Shown here: positions 36,723-47,249 of the stretch, piece after piece | Position numbering within the stretch: the stretch's first letter is position 1 | Layout of the letters: every line of letters begins with the position of its first letter | Source of the DNA: Streptomyces sp. HUAS ZL42 | Lineage (GTDB): Bacteria > Actinomycetota > Actinomycetes > Streptomycetales > Streptomycetaceae | Direction: 5' to 3' | DNA length: 64,000 bases | NCBI RefSeq assembly: GCF_040782645.1 | Contig: NZ_CP160403.1 | Coordinates: 1,984,001 to 2,048,000, forward strand | Position numbers and translations under genes: made by a program | The notes under the pieces: generated by a model | Databases searched by the model: none | What the model saw: the letters and a program-made list of their open reading frames with translations, nothing else | Told to the model about the DNA's origin: nothing

Positions 36723-37391
36723 TCACGCGGCCCTCCCCGTCTCCACGGGCAGTTCGGCCGGCCGCCATTCCAGCATTCCGTCGGTGAGCCGGACCGCCCG
36801 GCGGCCACGCTCGCGCAGCAGGCGCACGGCGTCGTACGCCAGGACGCAGTAGGCACCCCGGCAGTAGGCGACACCTCCGCCTCCTCCGGCAACTCGAAGA
36901 CACGGTCGGCGAGTTGACCGACCGGGGTGTTCAACGCGCCGGGGATGTGCCCGGCGGCGTACTCCTCGGGCGGGCGCACGTCGAGGACGACGATCTCGCC
37001 CGCCGCCGCACGGGCGAGCCGCCCCTCCCGGTCGACCTCCCGCACGTCGTCGGTGCCCAGGTAGGCGGTGCGGCCCGGTTCGACGGCGGCCTGGTGGGTC
37101 GAGGCGACCCGGCGCAGCAGCGCGAAGAGGGCGGCGACGTCGTCACCGGCCAGCCGGTAGTGGATGCGCACGCCCTCGCGCCTGGTGGCGACCAGGCCGG
37201 CCTGTCCGAGGGTCTGCAGATGCGCCGAGGCGGTGGTCAGGTTGAGTCCGGCCGCCCTGGCGAGGGCGTCGGTGCTGCGCTCGCCCTGGGCCGGCACATC
37301 GAGCAGTTCCAGGCGCTTTTCCGCTGCTCAGCGCCTTGCCGGTGCGGGCGAAGGCGTCGTACGGGGCCGCTTTGCGTGCGGCGTCTCGCAT
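36723..37391 (-). pseudogene. ArsR-type HTH plus rhodanese regulator, two frameshifts
   Basis: The gene begins MRDAARKAAPYDAFARTGKA. Near 37325 the frame changes to DVPAQGERSTDALARAAGLN and the ArsR helix TTASAHLQTLGQAGLVATRR. The rhodanese half follows (VLDVRPPEEYAAGHIPGALN) and shifts again near 36870 into VAYCRGAYCVLAYDAVRLL, which holds the catalytic Cys loop CRGAYC. It ends at TGA 36723-36725. Each shift is repaired by one base. Such regulators sense sulfane sulfur or act with MBL-rhodanese enzymes; the neighbour on the other strand is one. It is broken unless the shifts are sequencing errors. Confidence 0.82.
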
Positions 37392-37475
37392 GGGAATCCT
37401 CCATCACTCCATGGAATGCAATTACGGGCGAGCGTGCCGGCTACCCGGCCTGTACCGTGATACTTGGAGGATCCG

Positions 37476-38834
37476 ATGGGCTTCGCCGACGACCACCTGA
37501 TCCCGCTGGTCGACCGCGGGCTGGGCAACAGTGCCTATCTCGTCGATCTCGGCGACGGCCGCGCCCTCGCGGTGGACGCGAGCCGGGACCTGCGCGCCCT
37601 GCGGACGGAGGCCGCCCGGCGCGGGCTGACCGTCGCCTTCGCCGCCGACACGCATCTGCACGCCGACTTCCTCACCGGCGCGCTGCAACTCGCGTTCGAC
37701 GACGGGGCGACGGTGCTGGCCTCCGCCGCCGGGCACCGCGCCTTCCCGCACTCCGCGCTCACCGACGGCGACGAGGTGGACCTGGGCGGGCTGACCCTGC
37801 GCGCGCTGGCCACCCCCGGCCACACCGACGAGCACCTGTCCTACCTGCTCCTCGACGGCTCGCGGGAGCTGGGCGTGTTCACCGGCGGTTCACTCATCGT
37901 GGGCTCGGCCGCCCGCACCGACCTGCTGGGTGTCGACCGGGCGGAGGAGCTGGCCCGCGCCCAGTACCGGTCCCTGCACCGGCTGGCCCGGCTCCCGGAC
38001 GCGACCGCGGTGTGGCCCACGCACGGCGCCGGTTCCTTCTGCTCCGCGCCGCCGGGCGCCGAACGCACCACCACCGTCGGCGCCCAGAAGCGGGCCAACG
38101 CGTTGCTCGCGGCGCCGGACGAGGACACGTTCGTACGTGAGCTGCTCGGCAGCCTCGGCTCCTATCCCGCGTACTTCGGCCGACTGGCCGAGATCAACCG
38201 GCGCGGGCCCGAGGTTCTGACGGACGTCCCGGTTCTCCCCCCGCTCACGGGATCCGAGGCGCGCGGCCTGCTCGGCCTTGGGGCGGAGGTCGTGGACGTA
38301 CGGCCGGTGAAGGACTTCGCCGCCGGGCACGTCCCGGGCGCCGTCTCCATCCACCTGCGCGACCAGTTCGCCACCTGGCTGGGCTGGCTGTTCCCGGCCG
38401 GCACCCCGCTCGTCTTCGTCACCGCGCCCGGCCTGGACCTCGCCGACCTGACCTGGCAGGCCCTGAAGATCGGGTACGACCGGATGTGCGGTCACCTGAC
38501 CATGGACGCCTGGACGGCCGACGGAGGCGAGCAGGAGACCGTCGAACTCGTCGCAGCCGACCGCATCGGCGACCGGCCCGTGCTCGACATCCGTCAGCAG
38601 TCGGAGTGGGAAGCCGGGCACGTCCCGGGCGCGATCGGCATCGAACTCGGTGAACTGCCCGATCACACGGATGCCGCACCGTCCGGCGCCGTCGTGCACT
38701 GCGGACGGGGCGAGCGCGCGATGACGGCCGCGAGTCTCCTGCAGCGCGCGGGGCATCAGGACCTCGCCGTCCTCGAGGGCGGTCCGGACGACTGGGCCAA
38801 GGCCACCGGGCGCCGGCTCGAGGAGGGTGCGTGA
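37476..38834 (+). CDS. MBL-fold persulfide dioxygenase-like protein with two rhodanese domains
   Basis: This 452-residue protein starts at ATG 37476 behind GGAGG (an in-frame TTG at 37464 precedes that site). The MBL domain holds THLHADF (H60, H62, D64), HTDEHLSYLL and a late THGAGSF, the ETHE1/CstB pattern in which the last His of HxHxDH is replaced by an aromatic. Two rhodanese domains follow. The first (VVDVRPVKDFAAGHVPGAVS) has no active Cys (FVTAPGL), and the second (VLDIRQQSEWEAGHVPGAIG) has VHCGRGERA with Cys. It is expected to oxidise glutathione- or other low-molecular-weight persulfides and move sulfane sulfur. Confidence 0.87.
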   Translation: MGFADDHLIPLVDRGLGNSAYLVDLGDGRALAVDASRDLRALRTEAARRGLTVAFAADTHLHADFLTGALQLAFDDGATVLASAAGHRAFPHSALTDGDEVDLGGLTLRALATPGHTDEHLSYLLLDGSRELGVFTGGSLIVGSAARTDLLGVDRAEELARAQYRSLHRLARLPDATAVWPTHGAGSFCSAPPGAERTTTVGAQKRANALLAAPDEDTFVRELLGSLGSYPAYFGRLAEINRRGPEVLTDVPVLPPLTGSEARGLLGLGAEVVDVRPVKDFAAGHVPGAVSIHLRDQFATWLGWLFPAGTPLVFVTAPGLDLADLTWQALKIGYDRMCGHLTMDAWTADGGEQETVELVAADRIGDRPVLDIRQQSEWEAGHVPGAIGIELGELPDHTDAAPSGAVVHCGRGERAMTAASLLQRAGHQDLAVLEGGPDDWAKATGRRLEEGA

Positions 38835-40092
38835 CGGCCACGGCCGCCGGTCCCACATACGGCTCGGTCTGCGCGCCAACCTCGCCCAGTTCAGTCTGCT
38901 GGTCGTCGTCAACGCCCTGATCGGCGGCATGCTCGGCCAGGAGCGCACGGTCCTTCCGCTGCTCGCCGACGACGTCTTCCATCTGTCCGCCTACACGGCG
39001 GCCCTCACCTACATCCTGGCCTTCGGCACGACGAAGGCGGTCACCAACTTCTTCGCCGGCACCCTCTCCGACCGCCACGGCCGCAAGCCCGTCCTGCTCG
39101 CCGGCCAGCTGGTCGCAGTGCCCGTGCCCGCGATGCTGGCCTGGGGCCCGTCCTGGGGATGGATCGTCGCCGCGAACGTCCTGCTCGGGGTCAACCAGGG
39201 ACTGACCTGGTCCACCACCGTCATCATGAAGATCGACCTGGCCGGTCCGGAGCGGCGCGGTCTGGCCATGGGCCTCAACGAGGCGGCCGGTTACGGCGCG
39301 GTCGCCGCCACGGCGATGGCCACCGGCGCCGTCGCCGAGCACGCCGGGCTGCGTCCCGAGCCCTTCCTGCTCGGCGCCGCCTACCTGGTCCTGGGCCTGT
39401 CGGCCTTCGCGGTCCGCGAGACCCGCGAACACGCCCGCGCCGAGGCCGCCCTGCACCCCGTACAGGCCCCTGCCGAGCTGGAGTTGACCACCGCGCAAGT
39501 CGCACGCCGGACCAGTCTCACCGACCGGGCGCTGTCGGCGGCCAGTCAGGCGGGCCTGGTCAACAACCTCAACGACGCCCTCGCCTAGGGCCTCTTCCCG
39601 CTGCTCTTCGCGGCCCACGGTCTGACGGTCGGGCAGATCGGGATCCTTGCCGCCCTGTACCCGGCCGTGTGGGGCGCGGGCCAGCTGGTCACCGGCTGGT
39701 GGTCCGATCACGTCGGCCGCAAGGCCCTGGTGACCGCGGGCACGCTGCTCCAGGCCGCCGCCATCGGCCTCGTCGCCGCCGCAACCACGTTCCCCGTCTG
39801 GGCGAGCGCCCAGATCCTGCTCTGCGTCGGCACCGCGCTCGTCTACCCCACCCTGCTCGCCGTCGTCGGCGACGTGGCTCACCCCGCCTGGCGCGCCCGG
39901 GCCGTCGGCGTGTACCGCCTGTGGCGCGACGGCGGCTTCGCCGTGGGTGCGCTGCTCGCCGGCCTCCTGGCCGACGCGTACAGCCTCACGACGGCGATCT
40001 GGACGGTCGCCGCACTGACGGCCCTCTCGGGCCTGCTCGTCGCGGTGCGCATGTACGAGACGCGGCCACGCACGCACAAGACACAGCCGTAG
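38827..40092 (+). pseudogene. MFS transporter interrupted by an in-frame amber codon
   Basis: This is a 12-helix MFS protein with the DRHGRK loop (GTLSDRHGRKPVLLAGQL) and the second-half SDHVGRKALVTAG. A TAG at 39586-39588 interrupts NNLNDALA-GLFPLLFAAHGL. The frame continues unbroken to 40092, and a TGG in place of TAG would give a normal helix, so one base is at fault. The start is also doubtful. GTG 38827 gives MRDGHGRRSHIRLGLRANLA, while GTG 38831 gives MTATAAGPTYGS in another frame, a more usual N-terminus, so a second slip may exist. It overlaps the MBL gene end and is probably its partner exporter. Confidence 0.85.
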
Positions 40093-40122
40093 ACCTCCAG
40101 TTGGACGAGCCGCTACCGGCGC

Positions 40123-40265
40123 CGTGCCCCATCCCGCCTGGCGCACCGGCGCCGCCGGCATCCACCGCCTGTGGCGCGACGACAGCTTCGCCGTGGGCGC
40201 GCCGCTCGTCGGCGTGGCTCGGGCCTGCCCGCCGCGATGCGCATGTACCAGACCCGGCCGCAGCC
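40123..40265 (+). pseudogene. Decayed partial duplicate of the MFS 3' end
   Basis: 40123-40213 resembles 39874-39966 (HPAWR-, RLWRDDSFAVGAPL against RLWRDGGFAVGALL). After an internal gap, 40216-40265 resembles 40024-40072 (cgatgcgcatgtaccagac against cggtgcgcatgtacgagac). It is therefore a tandem copy of the last third of the transporter gene with a deletion. The rest of 40093-40413 has nothing recognisable. Confidence 0.75.
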
Positions 40266-40413
40266 CCTGGGCACCGTCCGGCGGGCACAGACCCGGCTCC
40301 ATTGACGTTCCGTGCCGAACAGGCGCCCCGCAGGGCGCGAGGCCGCGTCGGCACGCGTGCGCTGCCGGCCACAGCCGGCCCGCGGATGTCGTACCGCACC
40401 ACCCGCGGAGCGC

Positions 40414-41316
40414 TCAGTGCAGCTCCGACCGGAACGCCGCCGGCGTCATGTCCGTGTGCTGGTGGAAGAACTTGGAGAAGTTGGCCGCGTCCGGGAAGCC
40501 GACCGCCGCGCCGATGCGGCCGATCGGCAGGTCCGTGTGGGCCAGGAGCCGCTTGGCCTCCAGGACGACGCGCTTGTCGATGAAGCCCTTGGGTGTCTCG
40601 CCGGTGGCGGCGCGGACGGCCCGGACGAGGGTGCGGCGGGAGTAGCCGAGGGCGTCGGCGTAGGCGCTGACGCTGTGGTTGGTGGCGAAGCCCTTCTCCA
40701 CCGCGTCCCGGAAGAGGGTGAACGTCGTGTCCGCCTGGCTGCGCGCCGCCTCCTCCGAGCTCGCCGCCAGGTGGGCCAGGCGGAGCAGGAACGCCGTCAG
40801 CGAGTGGCGCAGGACCGCCGTGTGCAGGCTCAGGGGGAGAGTCGCGGTGTCCTCGTACTCGCGCCGGAGCTGGGCGAGCGCCGCCTGAAGGCCGGCGAGC
40901 CCGGGCTCGTCGGGGTGGAGCAGCGGCGGCAGGTCGTAGCGGTAGAGCCCGGTGGCCTCCACCGTGGCGCGGGGCAGAAAGCCGGGTTGCATGGCCAGGA
41001 CGGTTCCGCGGTACTCGCTGGTTCGCGAGAAGCGGTGCACCTGGCCCGGGCGTATCCACAGGACGTCGCCGGCGTTCGCCTCGTACTCGGCGAAGTCGAT
41101 CATGTGGCGTACCGGGCCGTCGTCGAAGAACATCACGACGTGGAAGTCGATGCGGTGGACGCGCTCCAGCTCCCGGGAGGAATCGGTGTGCCAGGTGTGC
41201 TCGGTGCCCATCGGGCCCACATGCATACCGACGCCGGAGACGCTCAGCTCGACGGGGAAGGGGAAGGTTCGGATCCCGTCACTCCCCGCTCCGTCTTGGG
41301 TGTGTATGTCCGCCAT
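40414..41316 (-). CDS. AraC-family transcriptional regulator
   Basis: This 300-residue protein has an N-terminal cupin-like sensing domain (RIDFHVVMFFDDGPVRHMID, GDVLWIRPGQVHRF) and a C-terminal AraC double HTH (VSAYADALGYSRRTLVRAVR; LPIGRIGAAVGFPDAANFSK then FFHQHTDMTPAAFR). ATG 41316 gives MADIHTQDGAG. It is divergent from the pentose-phosphate operon with a 146-base gap holding one strong dyad, so it is a candidate regulator of that operon. The inducer is unknown. Confidence 0.9.
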   Translation of the reverse strand: MADIHTQDGAGSDGIRTFPFPVELSVSGVGMHVGPMGTEHTWHTDSSRELERVHRIDFHVVMFFDDGPVRHMIDFAEYEANAGDVLWIRPGQVHRFSRTSEYRGTVLAMQPGFLPRATVEATGLYRYDLPPLLHPDEPGLAGLQAALAQLRREYEDTATLPLSLHTAVLRHSLTAFLLRLAHLAASSEEAARSQADTTFTLFRDAVEKGFATNHSVSAYADALGYSRRTLVRAVRAATGETPKGFIDKRVVLEAKRLLAHTDLPIGRIGAAVGFPDAANFSKFFHQHTDMTPAAFRSELH

Positions 41317-41393
41317 GTCCTCTCCCACCCGCCCAGCTGCCGCCTTCCGTGTCCCACTTTCACCACAGGCTGACACAGGGCGACCTTCCCCCT

Positions 41394-41410
41394 TAAAAGT
41401 CAGACTTTTA
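41394..41410. promoter_or_regulatory. Palindromic operator before the pentose-phosphate operon
   Basis: TAAAAGT-CAG-ACTTTTA is a perfect 7+3+7 inverted repeat, 53 bases before the transketolase ATG and within the divergent gap. Such an AT-rich perfect dyad is rare in this background. AraC proteins usually bind direct repeats, so a different repressor could be the true ligand. Confidence 0.6.
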
Positions 41411-41462
41411 CTTTTGAACGCGTCAGAGCACCGAACCCTCTCCAATCGAGGACTTCTTGAAG

Positions 41463-43556
41463 ATGAGCACGCAGACACCGGGCAGCTTCGACTGGACCGA
41501 ACTCGACCGGCGTGCCGTCGACACCGCACGCCTCCTGGCCGCGGATGCCGTACAGCGGGTCGGGAACGGTCACCCGGGCACCGCGATGAGCCTGGCACCG
41601 GCCGCCTACACGATCTTTCAGAAGGTGATGCGTCACGATCCCGCCGATCCGGAGTGGACCGGCCGTGACCGCTTCGTCCTCTCCCCCGGCCACACCTCGC
41701 TCACCCTCTACACCCAGCTCTTCCTCGCCGGCTACGAGCTGGAACTCGACGACCTGAAGGCCTTCCGGACCCATGGTTCGATGACGCCCGGCCACCCCGA
41801 GTACGGGCACACGGCCGGCGTCGAGACGACGACCGGGCCGCTCGGCCAGGGTGCCGCCAACGCCGTCGGCATGGCGATGGCCGCCCGCTTCGAGCGCGGC
41901 CTGTTCGACCCGGACGCCCCCGAGGGCGAGTCCCCGTTCGACCACACCATCTGGGCGATCGTCTCCGACGGCGACCTCGAGGAGGGCGTCTCCGCCGAGG
42001 CCTCCTCCCTCGCCGGCCACCAGAAGCTCGGCAACCTCGTCTTCCTCTACGACGACAACCACATCTCCATCGAGGGCGACACCGCGACGGCCTTCTCCGA
42101 GGACGTGCTGAAGCGATACGAGGCGTACGGCTGGCACGTGCAGCGGATCGAGCCGGAGGAGAACGGCGACGTCGACGTGCACGCGCTGTACGCGGCGCTC
42201 CGGGCGGCGCAGGCCGAGACCGCGCGCCCCTCGATCATCGCGATGCGGACGATCATCGCCTGGCCGGCTCCGAACGCGCGCAACACCGAGGCCTCCCACG
42301 GCTCGGCGCTCGGCGAGGAGGAGATCGCCGCCACCAAGCGCGTCCTCGGCTTCGACCCCGAGAAGACCTTCGAGGTCGCGGACGAAGTCCTCGCCCACAC
42401 TCGCGCCGCCCTCGACCGGGGCGCCGAGGCGCACGCCGCCTGGGACAAGCAGCTCGACAAGTGGCGCGGCGCCAACTCCGAGCGCGCCCAGCTCTTCGAC
42501 CGGATCGTGGCAGGTCAGCTGCCCGAGGGCTGGGAGGACGCCCTGCCGGTCTTCGAGGAGGGCAAGGCGGTCGCCACCCGCGCCGCCTCCGGCAAGGTGC
42601 TCCAGTCGCTCGGCGCCGTCATCCCCGAACTGTGGGGCGGCTCCGCCGACCTCGCCGGCTCGAACAACACCACCATCGACAAGGCGTCGTCCTTCCTGCC
42701 GAAGGGCAACCCGCTGCCCGAGGCCGACCCGTACGGCCGTACGGTCCACTTCGGTATCCGCGAGTTCTCGATGGCCGCGGAGATGAACGGCATCGCCCTG
42801 CACGGCAACACCCGCGTCTACGGCGGCACGTTCCTGGTGTTCTCCGACTACATGCGCAACGCCGTCCGCATGTCCGCGCTGATGCAGCTGCCGGTCACCT
42901 ACGTCTGGACGCACGACTCCATCGGCCTCGGCGAGGACGGCCCCACCCACCAGCCCATCGAGCACCTCGCCTCGCTTCGCGCCATCCCCGGCCTGAACAT
43001 CGTCCGCCCGGCCGACGCCAACGAGACGGCGATCGCCTGGGCCGAGATCCTCAGGCGGCACGCCACCGACCCGGCCCCGCACGGCCTCGCGCTCACCCGC
43101 CAGGGTGTGCCGACGTACGCGCCCAACCCGGATGCGGCGAAGGGCGGTTACGTCCTGAAGGAGTCGTCGAAGGAAACCCCTGACGTCGTCCTCATCGCCA
43201 CCGGCTCCGAGGTCCGGCTCGCGGTCGCCGCGCGCGAGCAGCTCGAGGCCGAGGGGATCGGCACGCGGGTGGTGTCGATGCCGTCCGTGGAGTGGTTCGA
43301 GGAGCAGCCGCGCGAGTACCGGGAGAGCGTCCTTCCGCCGTCCGTGCGGGCGCGCGTCGCCGTGGAGGCCGGGATCGCTCTGACGTGGTACCGGTACACG
43401 GGTGACGCGGGGCGCATCGTCTCCCTCGAACGCTTCGGCGCCTCCGCCGATGCGAAGACCCTGTTCGCCGAGTTCGGCTTCACCCCCGAGAACGTCGTCG
43501 CCGTAGCCAAGGCTGCAATCAATTCAACTACGGGCCTCGCCGCCGCCCGCGGTTGA
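41463..43556 (+). CDS. tkt: Transketolase
   Basis: This 697-residue thiamine-diphosphate enzyme exchanges two-carbon units between pentose- and hexose-phosphates. The ThDP motif is [20 protein letters not shown] with the [15 protein letters not shown] metal end. Further transketolase signatures are [24 protein letters not shown] [15 protein letters not shown], and [16 protein letters not shown] in the Pyr domain. Start ATG 41463; a TTG two codons earlier is possible. It is the first gene of a seven-gene operon, followed after 19 bases by transaldolase. Confidence 0.97.
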   Translation: MSTQTPGSFDWTELDRRAVDTARLLAADAVQRVGNGHPGTAMSLAPAAYTIFQKVMRHDPADPEWTGRDRFVLSPGHTSLTLYTQLFLAGYELELDDLKAFRTHGSMTPGHPEYGHTAGVETTTGPLGQGAANAVGMAMAARFERGLFDPDAPEGESPFDHTIWAIVSDGDLEEGVSAEASSLAGHQKLGNLVFLYDDNHISIEGDTATAFSEDVLKRYEAYGWHVQRIEPEENGDVDVHALYAALRAAQAETARPSIIAMRTIIAWPAPNARNTEASHGSALGEEEIAATKRVLGFDPEKTFEVADEVLAHTRAALDRGAEAHAAWDKQLDKWRGANSERAQLFDRIVAGQLPEGWEDALPVFEEGKAVATRAASGKVLQSLGAVIPELWGGSADLAGSNNTTIDKASSFLPKGNPLPEADPYGRTVHFGIREFSMAAEMNGIALHGNTRVYGGTFLVFSDYMRNAVRMSALMQLPVTYVWTHDSIGLGEDGPTHQPIEHLASLRAIPGLNIVRPADANETAIAWAEILRRHATDPAPHGLALTRQGVPTYAPNPDAAKGGYVLKESSKETPDVVLIATGSEVRLAVAAREQLEAEGIGTRVVSMPSVEWFEEQPREYRESVLPPSVRARVAVEAGIALTWYRYTGDAGRIVSLERFGASADAKTLFAEFGFTPENVVAVAKAAINSTTGLAAARG

Positions 43557-43575
43557 TCCGATCGCCAGAAAGAAG

Positions 43576-44745
43576 ATGATCACTGTGACCGAAGCGACCG
43601 CGACAGCGGGAGTACTCAAGCGCCTGTCCGACGAGGGCGTCTCGATCTGGCTGGACGACCTGTCGCGCAGGCGCATCGAGTCCGGCAACCTCGCCGAACT
43701 CGTGCGGAACAGGCACGTGGTGGGCGTCACCACCAACCCGTCCATCTTCCAGGCCGCCATCGGCTCCGGCGAGGGCTACGAGGAGCAACTCGCCGACCTG
43801 GCCGTGCGGGGCGTCACGGTCGACGAGGCCGTACGGATGATGACCACCGCCGACGTCCGCGCCGCCGCCGACCTCCTGCGGCCCGTGTACGACGCGACGG
43901 GCGGCCGGGACGGCCGGGTCTCCATCGAGGTGGACCCGCGGCTGGCCCACGACACCCGGGCGACCGTCGCCGAGGCCAAGCAGCTCACCTGGCTGGTCGA
44001 CCGCCCCAACGTCATGATCAAGATCCCGGCGACGAAGGCCGGCCTCCCGGCGATCACCGAGGTCATCGGCCTCGGCATCAGCGTCAACGTCACGCTGATC
44101 TTCTCCCTGGAGCGCTACCGCGAGGTCATGGCGGCGTACCTGGCGGGCCTCGAGAAGGCCCTCGCAAAGGGCCTCGACCTCTCAGCCGTCCACTCCGTCG
44201 CCTCCTTCTTCGTCTCCCGCGTCGACACCGAGGTCGACAAGCGCCTGACGGTCCTCGGCACGGACGAGGCAGTGGCGCTGAAGGGCAGGGCCGCCCTGGC
44301 CAACGCGCGGCTCGCCTACGAGGCGTTCGAGGAGGTGTTCGGCTCCGCCGGCAATTCGACACGGCACGGTGAGCGCTGGACCGCCCTCGTCGCCGCCCGG
44401 GCCAACAAGCAGCGTCCGCTGTGGGCCTCCACCGGGGTGAAGGACCCGGCGTACAAGGACACGCTCTACGTCGACGACCTGGTCGCGCCCGGCACGGTCA
44501 ACACGATGCCCGAGGCCACCTTGAACGCGACCGCGGACCACGGCGTCATCACCGGCGACACCGTCACCGGCGGCTACGTGCAGGCCCGCGCCGACCTCGC
44601 GGCCGTCGAACAGCTCGGCATCTCCTACGACGAGGTCGTGCAGCAGCTGGAGGACGAGGGCGTCGCCAAGTTCGAGGTGGCCTGGCAGGGCCTGCTGGAC
44701 GCCGTCACGAAGGCACTGGACAGCAAGGGAGTTGATGGGGAATGA
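43576..44745 (+). CDS. tal: Transaldolase
   Basis: This 389-residue enzyme transfers dihydroxyacetone units between sugar phosphates. The Schiff-base Lys lies in [15 protein letters not shown]. The N-terminal [11 protein letters not shown] and the acid-base region [14 protein letters not shown] match the long (TalB-subfamily, actinobacterial) transaldolases. The C-terminus follows [16 protein letters not shown]. The stop overlaps the zwf start (ATGA, 44742-44745). Confidence 0.96.
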   Translation: MITVTEATATAGVLKRLSDEGVSIWLDDLSRRRIESGNLAELVRNRHVVGVTTNPSIFQAAIGSGEGYEEQLADLAVRGVTVDEAVRMMTTADVRAAADLLRPVYDATGGRDGRVSIEVDPRLAHDTRATVAEAKQLTWLVDRPNVMIKIPATKAGLPAITEVIGLGISVNVTLIFSLERYREVMAAYLAGLEKALAKGLDLSAVHSVASFFVSRVDTEVDKRLTVLGTDEAVALKGRAALANARLAYEAFEEVFGSAGNSTRHGERWTALVAARANKQRPLWASTGVKDPAYKDTLYVDDLVAPGTVNTMPEATLNATADHGVITGDTVTGGYVQARADLAAVEQLGISYDEVVQQLEDEGVAKFEVAWQGLLDAVTKALDSKGVDGE

Positions 44746-46313
44746 ACTCGGTCCCGGAAGTGACGGCCCCTGAGGTGACGGCTGCCGGCCTCGGCTGGTC
44801 CAACCCGCTCCGCGACCCCCGCGACCGCCGCCTCCCCCGGATCGCGGGCCCGTCCGGGCTCGTCATCTTCGGCGTCACCGGCGACCTGTCCCGCAAGAAG
44901 CTGATGCCGGCCGTCTACGACCTCGCCAACCGCGGCCTGCTGCCGCCGGGCTTCTCGCTCGTCGGCTTCGCCCGGCGCGACTGGGAGGACGAGGACTTCG
45001 CGCAGATCGTGCACGACGCCGTGCGCGAGCATGCGCGCACGGAGTTCCGCGAGGAGGTCTGGCAGCAGCTCTCCGAGGGCATGCGGTTCATCCCCGGCGA
45101 CTTCGACGACGACACGGCGTTCAAGCAGCTGCGCGAAGCGGTCGAGGAGCTCGACGCCTCCCGCGGCACCGGCGGCAACTTCGCCTTCTACCTCTCCGTA
45201 CCGCCGAAGTTCTTCCCGAAGGTCGTCCAGCAGCTGAAGAAGCACGGCCTCGCGAACGCGCCGGTGGGTTCCTGGCGGCGCGCGGTCATCGAGAAGCCGT
45301 TCGGCCACGACCTGGCGAGCGCCCGCGAGCTGAACGCGATCGTGCACGACGTGTTCGAGCCGGACCAGGTGTTCCGCATCGACCACTACCTGGGCAAGGA
45401 GACCGTCCAGAACATACTGGCGCTGCGCTTCGCGAACCAGATGTTCGAGCCGATCTGGAACCGCTCGTACGTCGACCATGTGCAGATCACGATGGCCGAG
45501 GACATCGGCATCGGTGGCCGGGCCGGCTACTACGACGGCATCGGCTCGGCCCGGGACGTCATCCAGAACCATCTCCTTCAGCTGATGGCCCTCACCGCGA
45601 TGGAGGAGCCCGCCTCCTTCGACGCGGCGTCGCTGCTGATGGAGAAGCTGAAGGTCCTCAAGGCCGTGAAGCTGCCCGACGACATCGGCAGGCACACCGT
45701 GCGCGGCCAGTACGCGGCCGCCTGGCAGGGCGGCGAGAGGGTGCGCGGCTACCTCGAGGAGGACGGCATCGACCCGGCCTCGACGACGGACACGTACGCC
45801 GCCGTCAAGCTGAACGTCGACAACCGCCGCTGGGCGGGCGTCCCCTTCTATCTGCGCACCGGCAAGCGGCTGGGCCGCCGGGTGACGGAGATCGCGGTCG
45901 TCTTCCAGCGCGCCCCGCACTCCCCCTTCGACTCCACCGCCACCGAGGAGCTCGGCCAGAACGCCGTCGTCATCCGGGTCCAGCCCGACGAGGGCATGAC
46001 GGTCCGGTTCGGCTCCAAGGTGCCGGGCACCTCGATGGAGATCCGGGACGTGACGATGGACTTCGCCTACGGCGAGTCGTTCACGGAGTCCAGCCCCGAG
46101 GCGTACGAACGTCTCATTCTGGACGTACTCCTCGGCGACGCCAATTTGTTCCCCCGTCACCAGGAAGTGGAAGAGTCCTGGAAGATCCTCGACCCGATCG
46201 AGGAGCACTGGGCGACGCACGGCAGGCCCGCGCAGTACGCGTCGGGCAGCTGGGGACCCGAGGAAGCCGACGAGATGCTCGCACGAGACGGACGGAGCTG
46301 GCGCAGGCCATGA
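44742..46313 (+). CDS. zwf: Glucose-6-phosphate 1-dehydrogenase
   Basis: This 523-residue enzyme oxidises glucose 6-phosphate to 6-phosphoglucono-lactone with NADP. The coenzyme motif is [17 protein letters not shown]. The active-site RIDHYLGKE carries the catalytic His. The further family block [16 protein letters not shown] follows the usual [12 protein letters not shown] 25-residue N-terminal extension is common in actinobacteria. It is coupled to opcA by overlapping ATGA. Confidence 0.97.
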   Translation: MNSVPEVTAPEVTAAGLGWSNPLRDPRDRRLPRIAGPSGLVIFGVTGDLSRKKLMPAVYDLANRGLLPPGFSLVGFARRDWEDEDFAQIVHDAVREHARTEFREEVWQQLSEGMRFIPGDFDDDTAFKQLREAVEELDASRGTGGNFAFYLSVPPKFFPKVVQQLKKHGLANAPVGSWRRAVIEKPFGHDLASARELNAIVHDVFEPDQVFRIDHYLGKETVQNILALRFANQMFEPIWNRSYVDHVQITMAEDIGIGGRAGYYDGIGSARDVIQNHLLQLMALTAMEEPASFDAASLLMEKLKVLKAVKLPDDIGRHTVRGQYAAAWQGGERVRGYLEEDGIDPASTTDTYAAVKLNVDNRRWAGVPFYLRTGKRLGRRVTEIAVVFQRAPHSPFDSTATEELGQNAVVIRVQPDEGMTVRFGSKVPGTSMEIRDVTMDFAYGESFTESSPEAYERLILDVLLGDANLFPRHQEVEESWKILDPIEEHWATHGRPAQYASGSWGPEEADEMLARDGRSWRRP

Positions 46314-47248
46314 AGATCGACCTGACCGACACCACGGCAAGCAAGATCAACAAGGCTCTCGTGCAGGGTCGCCGCGCCATCGGCACTCCCGCCGTGGGCA
46401 TGGTCCTGACGATGGTGATCGTCACGGACGAGGAGAACGCGTACGACTCGATCAAGGCGGCCGAGGAGGCCTCGCACGAGCACCCGGCGCGCACCCTGGT
46501 CGTCATCAAGCGGCACGCCCGCACCCCGCGCGACCGCACGCAGTCGCACCTCGACGCCGAGGTCCGGGTGGGCGCCGACGCGGGAACCGGTGAGACGGTC
46601 GTCCTGCGGACCTACGGCGAGGTGTCCGACCACGCCGACTCCGTCGTCCTGCCGCTGCTGCTGCCGGACGCGCCGGTCGTCGTGTGGTGGCCGGGGGACG
46701 CGCCCGACGTGCCTTCGAAGGACCCGCTGGGCGCGCTGGCGCAGCGCAGGATCACCGACCTGTACGCGGTGGAGCGCCCGCTCGAGATGCTCGAGACCCG
46801 GGTCCACTCCTACGCCCCCGGCGACACCGACCTCGCCTGGACCCGGCTCACCCCGTGGCGTTCGATGCTGGCCGCGGCCCTGGACCAGGCCCGCACGGAC
46901 ATCACCTCGGCGGCCGTGGAGGCCGAGGCCGAGAACCCGGCCGCCGAGCTCCTGGCGCGCTGGCTGGAGGCCCGGCTGAACGTGCAGGTCGACCGTGTCG
47001 TCACCGCGGGTCCCGTGGTCACCGCCGTCCGCCTCGGCACCGCGAACGGCGAGATCGTCATCGACCGCCCCGAGGGTCCGCTGGCCACGCTGACCCTGCC
47101 CGGCCAGCCGTCGCGCACCCTCGCCCTGAAGGTCCGCTCCACCTCCGAACTCATCGCCGAGGAGCTCAGGCGCCTCGATGCGGACGAGATGTACGCCGTC
47201 GCCCTGCGCGGCGAGGTCGCCCCCCTGCGCACCGAGGAGACCGTCTGA
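46310..47248 (+). CDS. opcA: OpcA, glucose-6-phosphate dehydrogenase assembly protein
   Basis: This 312-residue protein of the OpcA family is needed for assembly or redox activation of Zwf in cyanobacteria and actinobacteria (family knowledge). The [14 protein letters not shown] segment, [16 protein letters not shown] RITDLY and the [19 protein letters not shown] block are characteristic. It always lies after zwf; here the two genes overlap by four bases. Confidence 0.95.
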   Translation: MKIDLTDTTASKINKALVQGRRAIGTPAVGMVLTMVIVTDEENAYDSIKAAEEASHEHPARTLVVIKRHARTPRDRTQSHLDAEVRVGADAGTGETVVLRTYGEVSDHADSVVLPLLLPDAPVVVWWPGDAPDVPSKDPLGALAQRRITDLYAVERPLEMLETRVHSYAPGDTDLAWTRLTPWRSMLAAALDQARTDITSAAVEAEAENPAAELLARWLEARLNVQVDRVVTAGPVVTAVRLGTANGEIVIDRPEGPLATLTLPGQPSRTLALKVRSTSELIAEELRRLDADEMYAVALRGEVAPLRTEETV

Positions 47249-47249
47249 C

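Noticed and set aside
39586..39588. Amber codon read as pyrrolysine or other recoding
   Set aside because: No pyrrolysine system is expected in this organism type, and a single TGG to TAG change explains it better.
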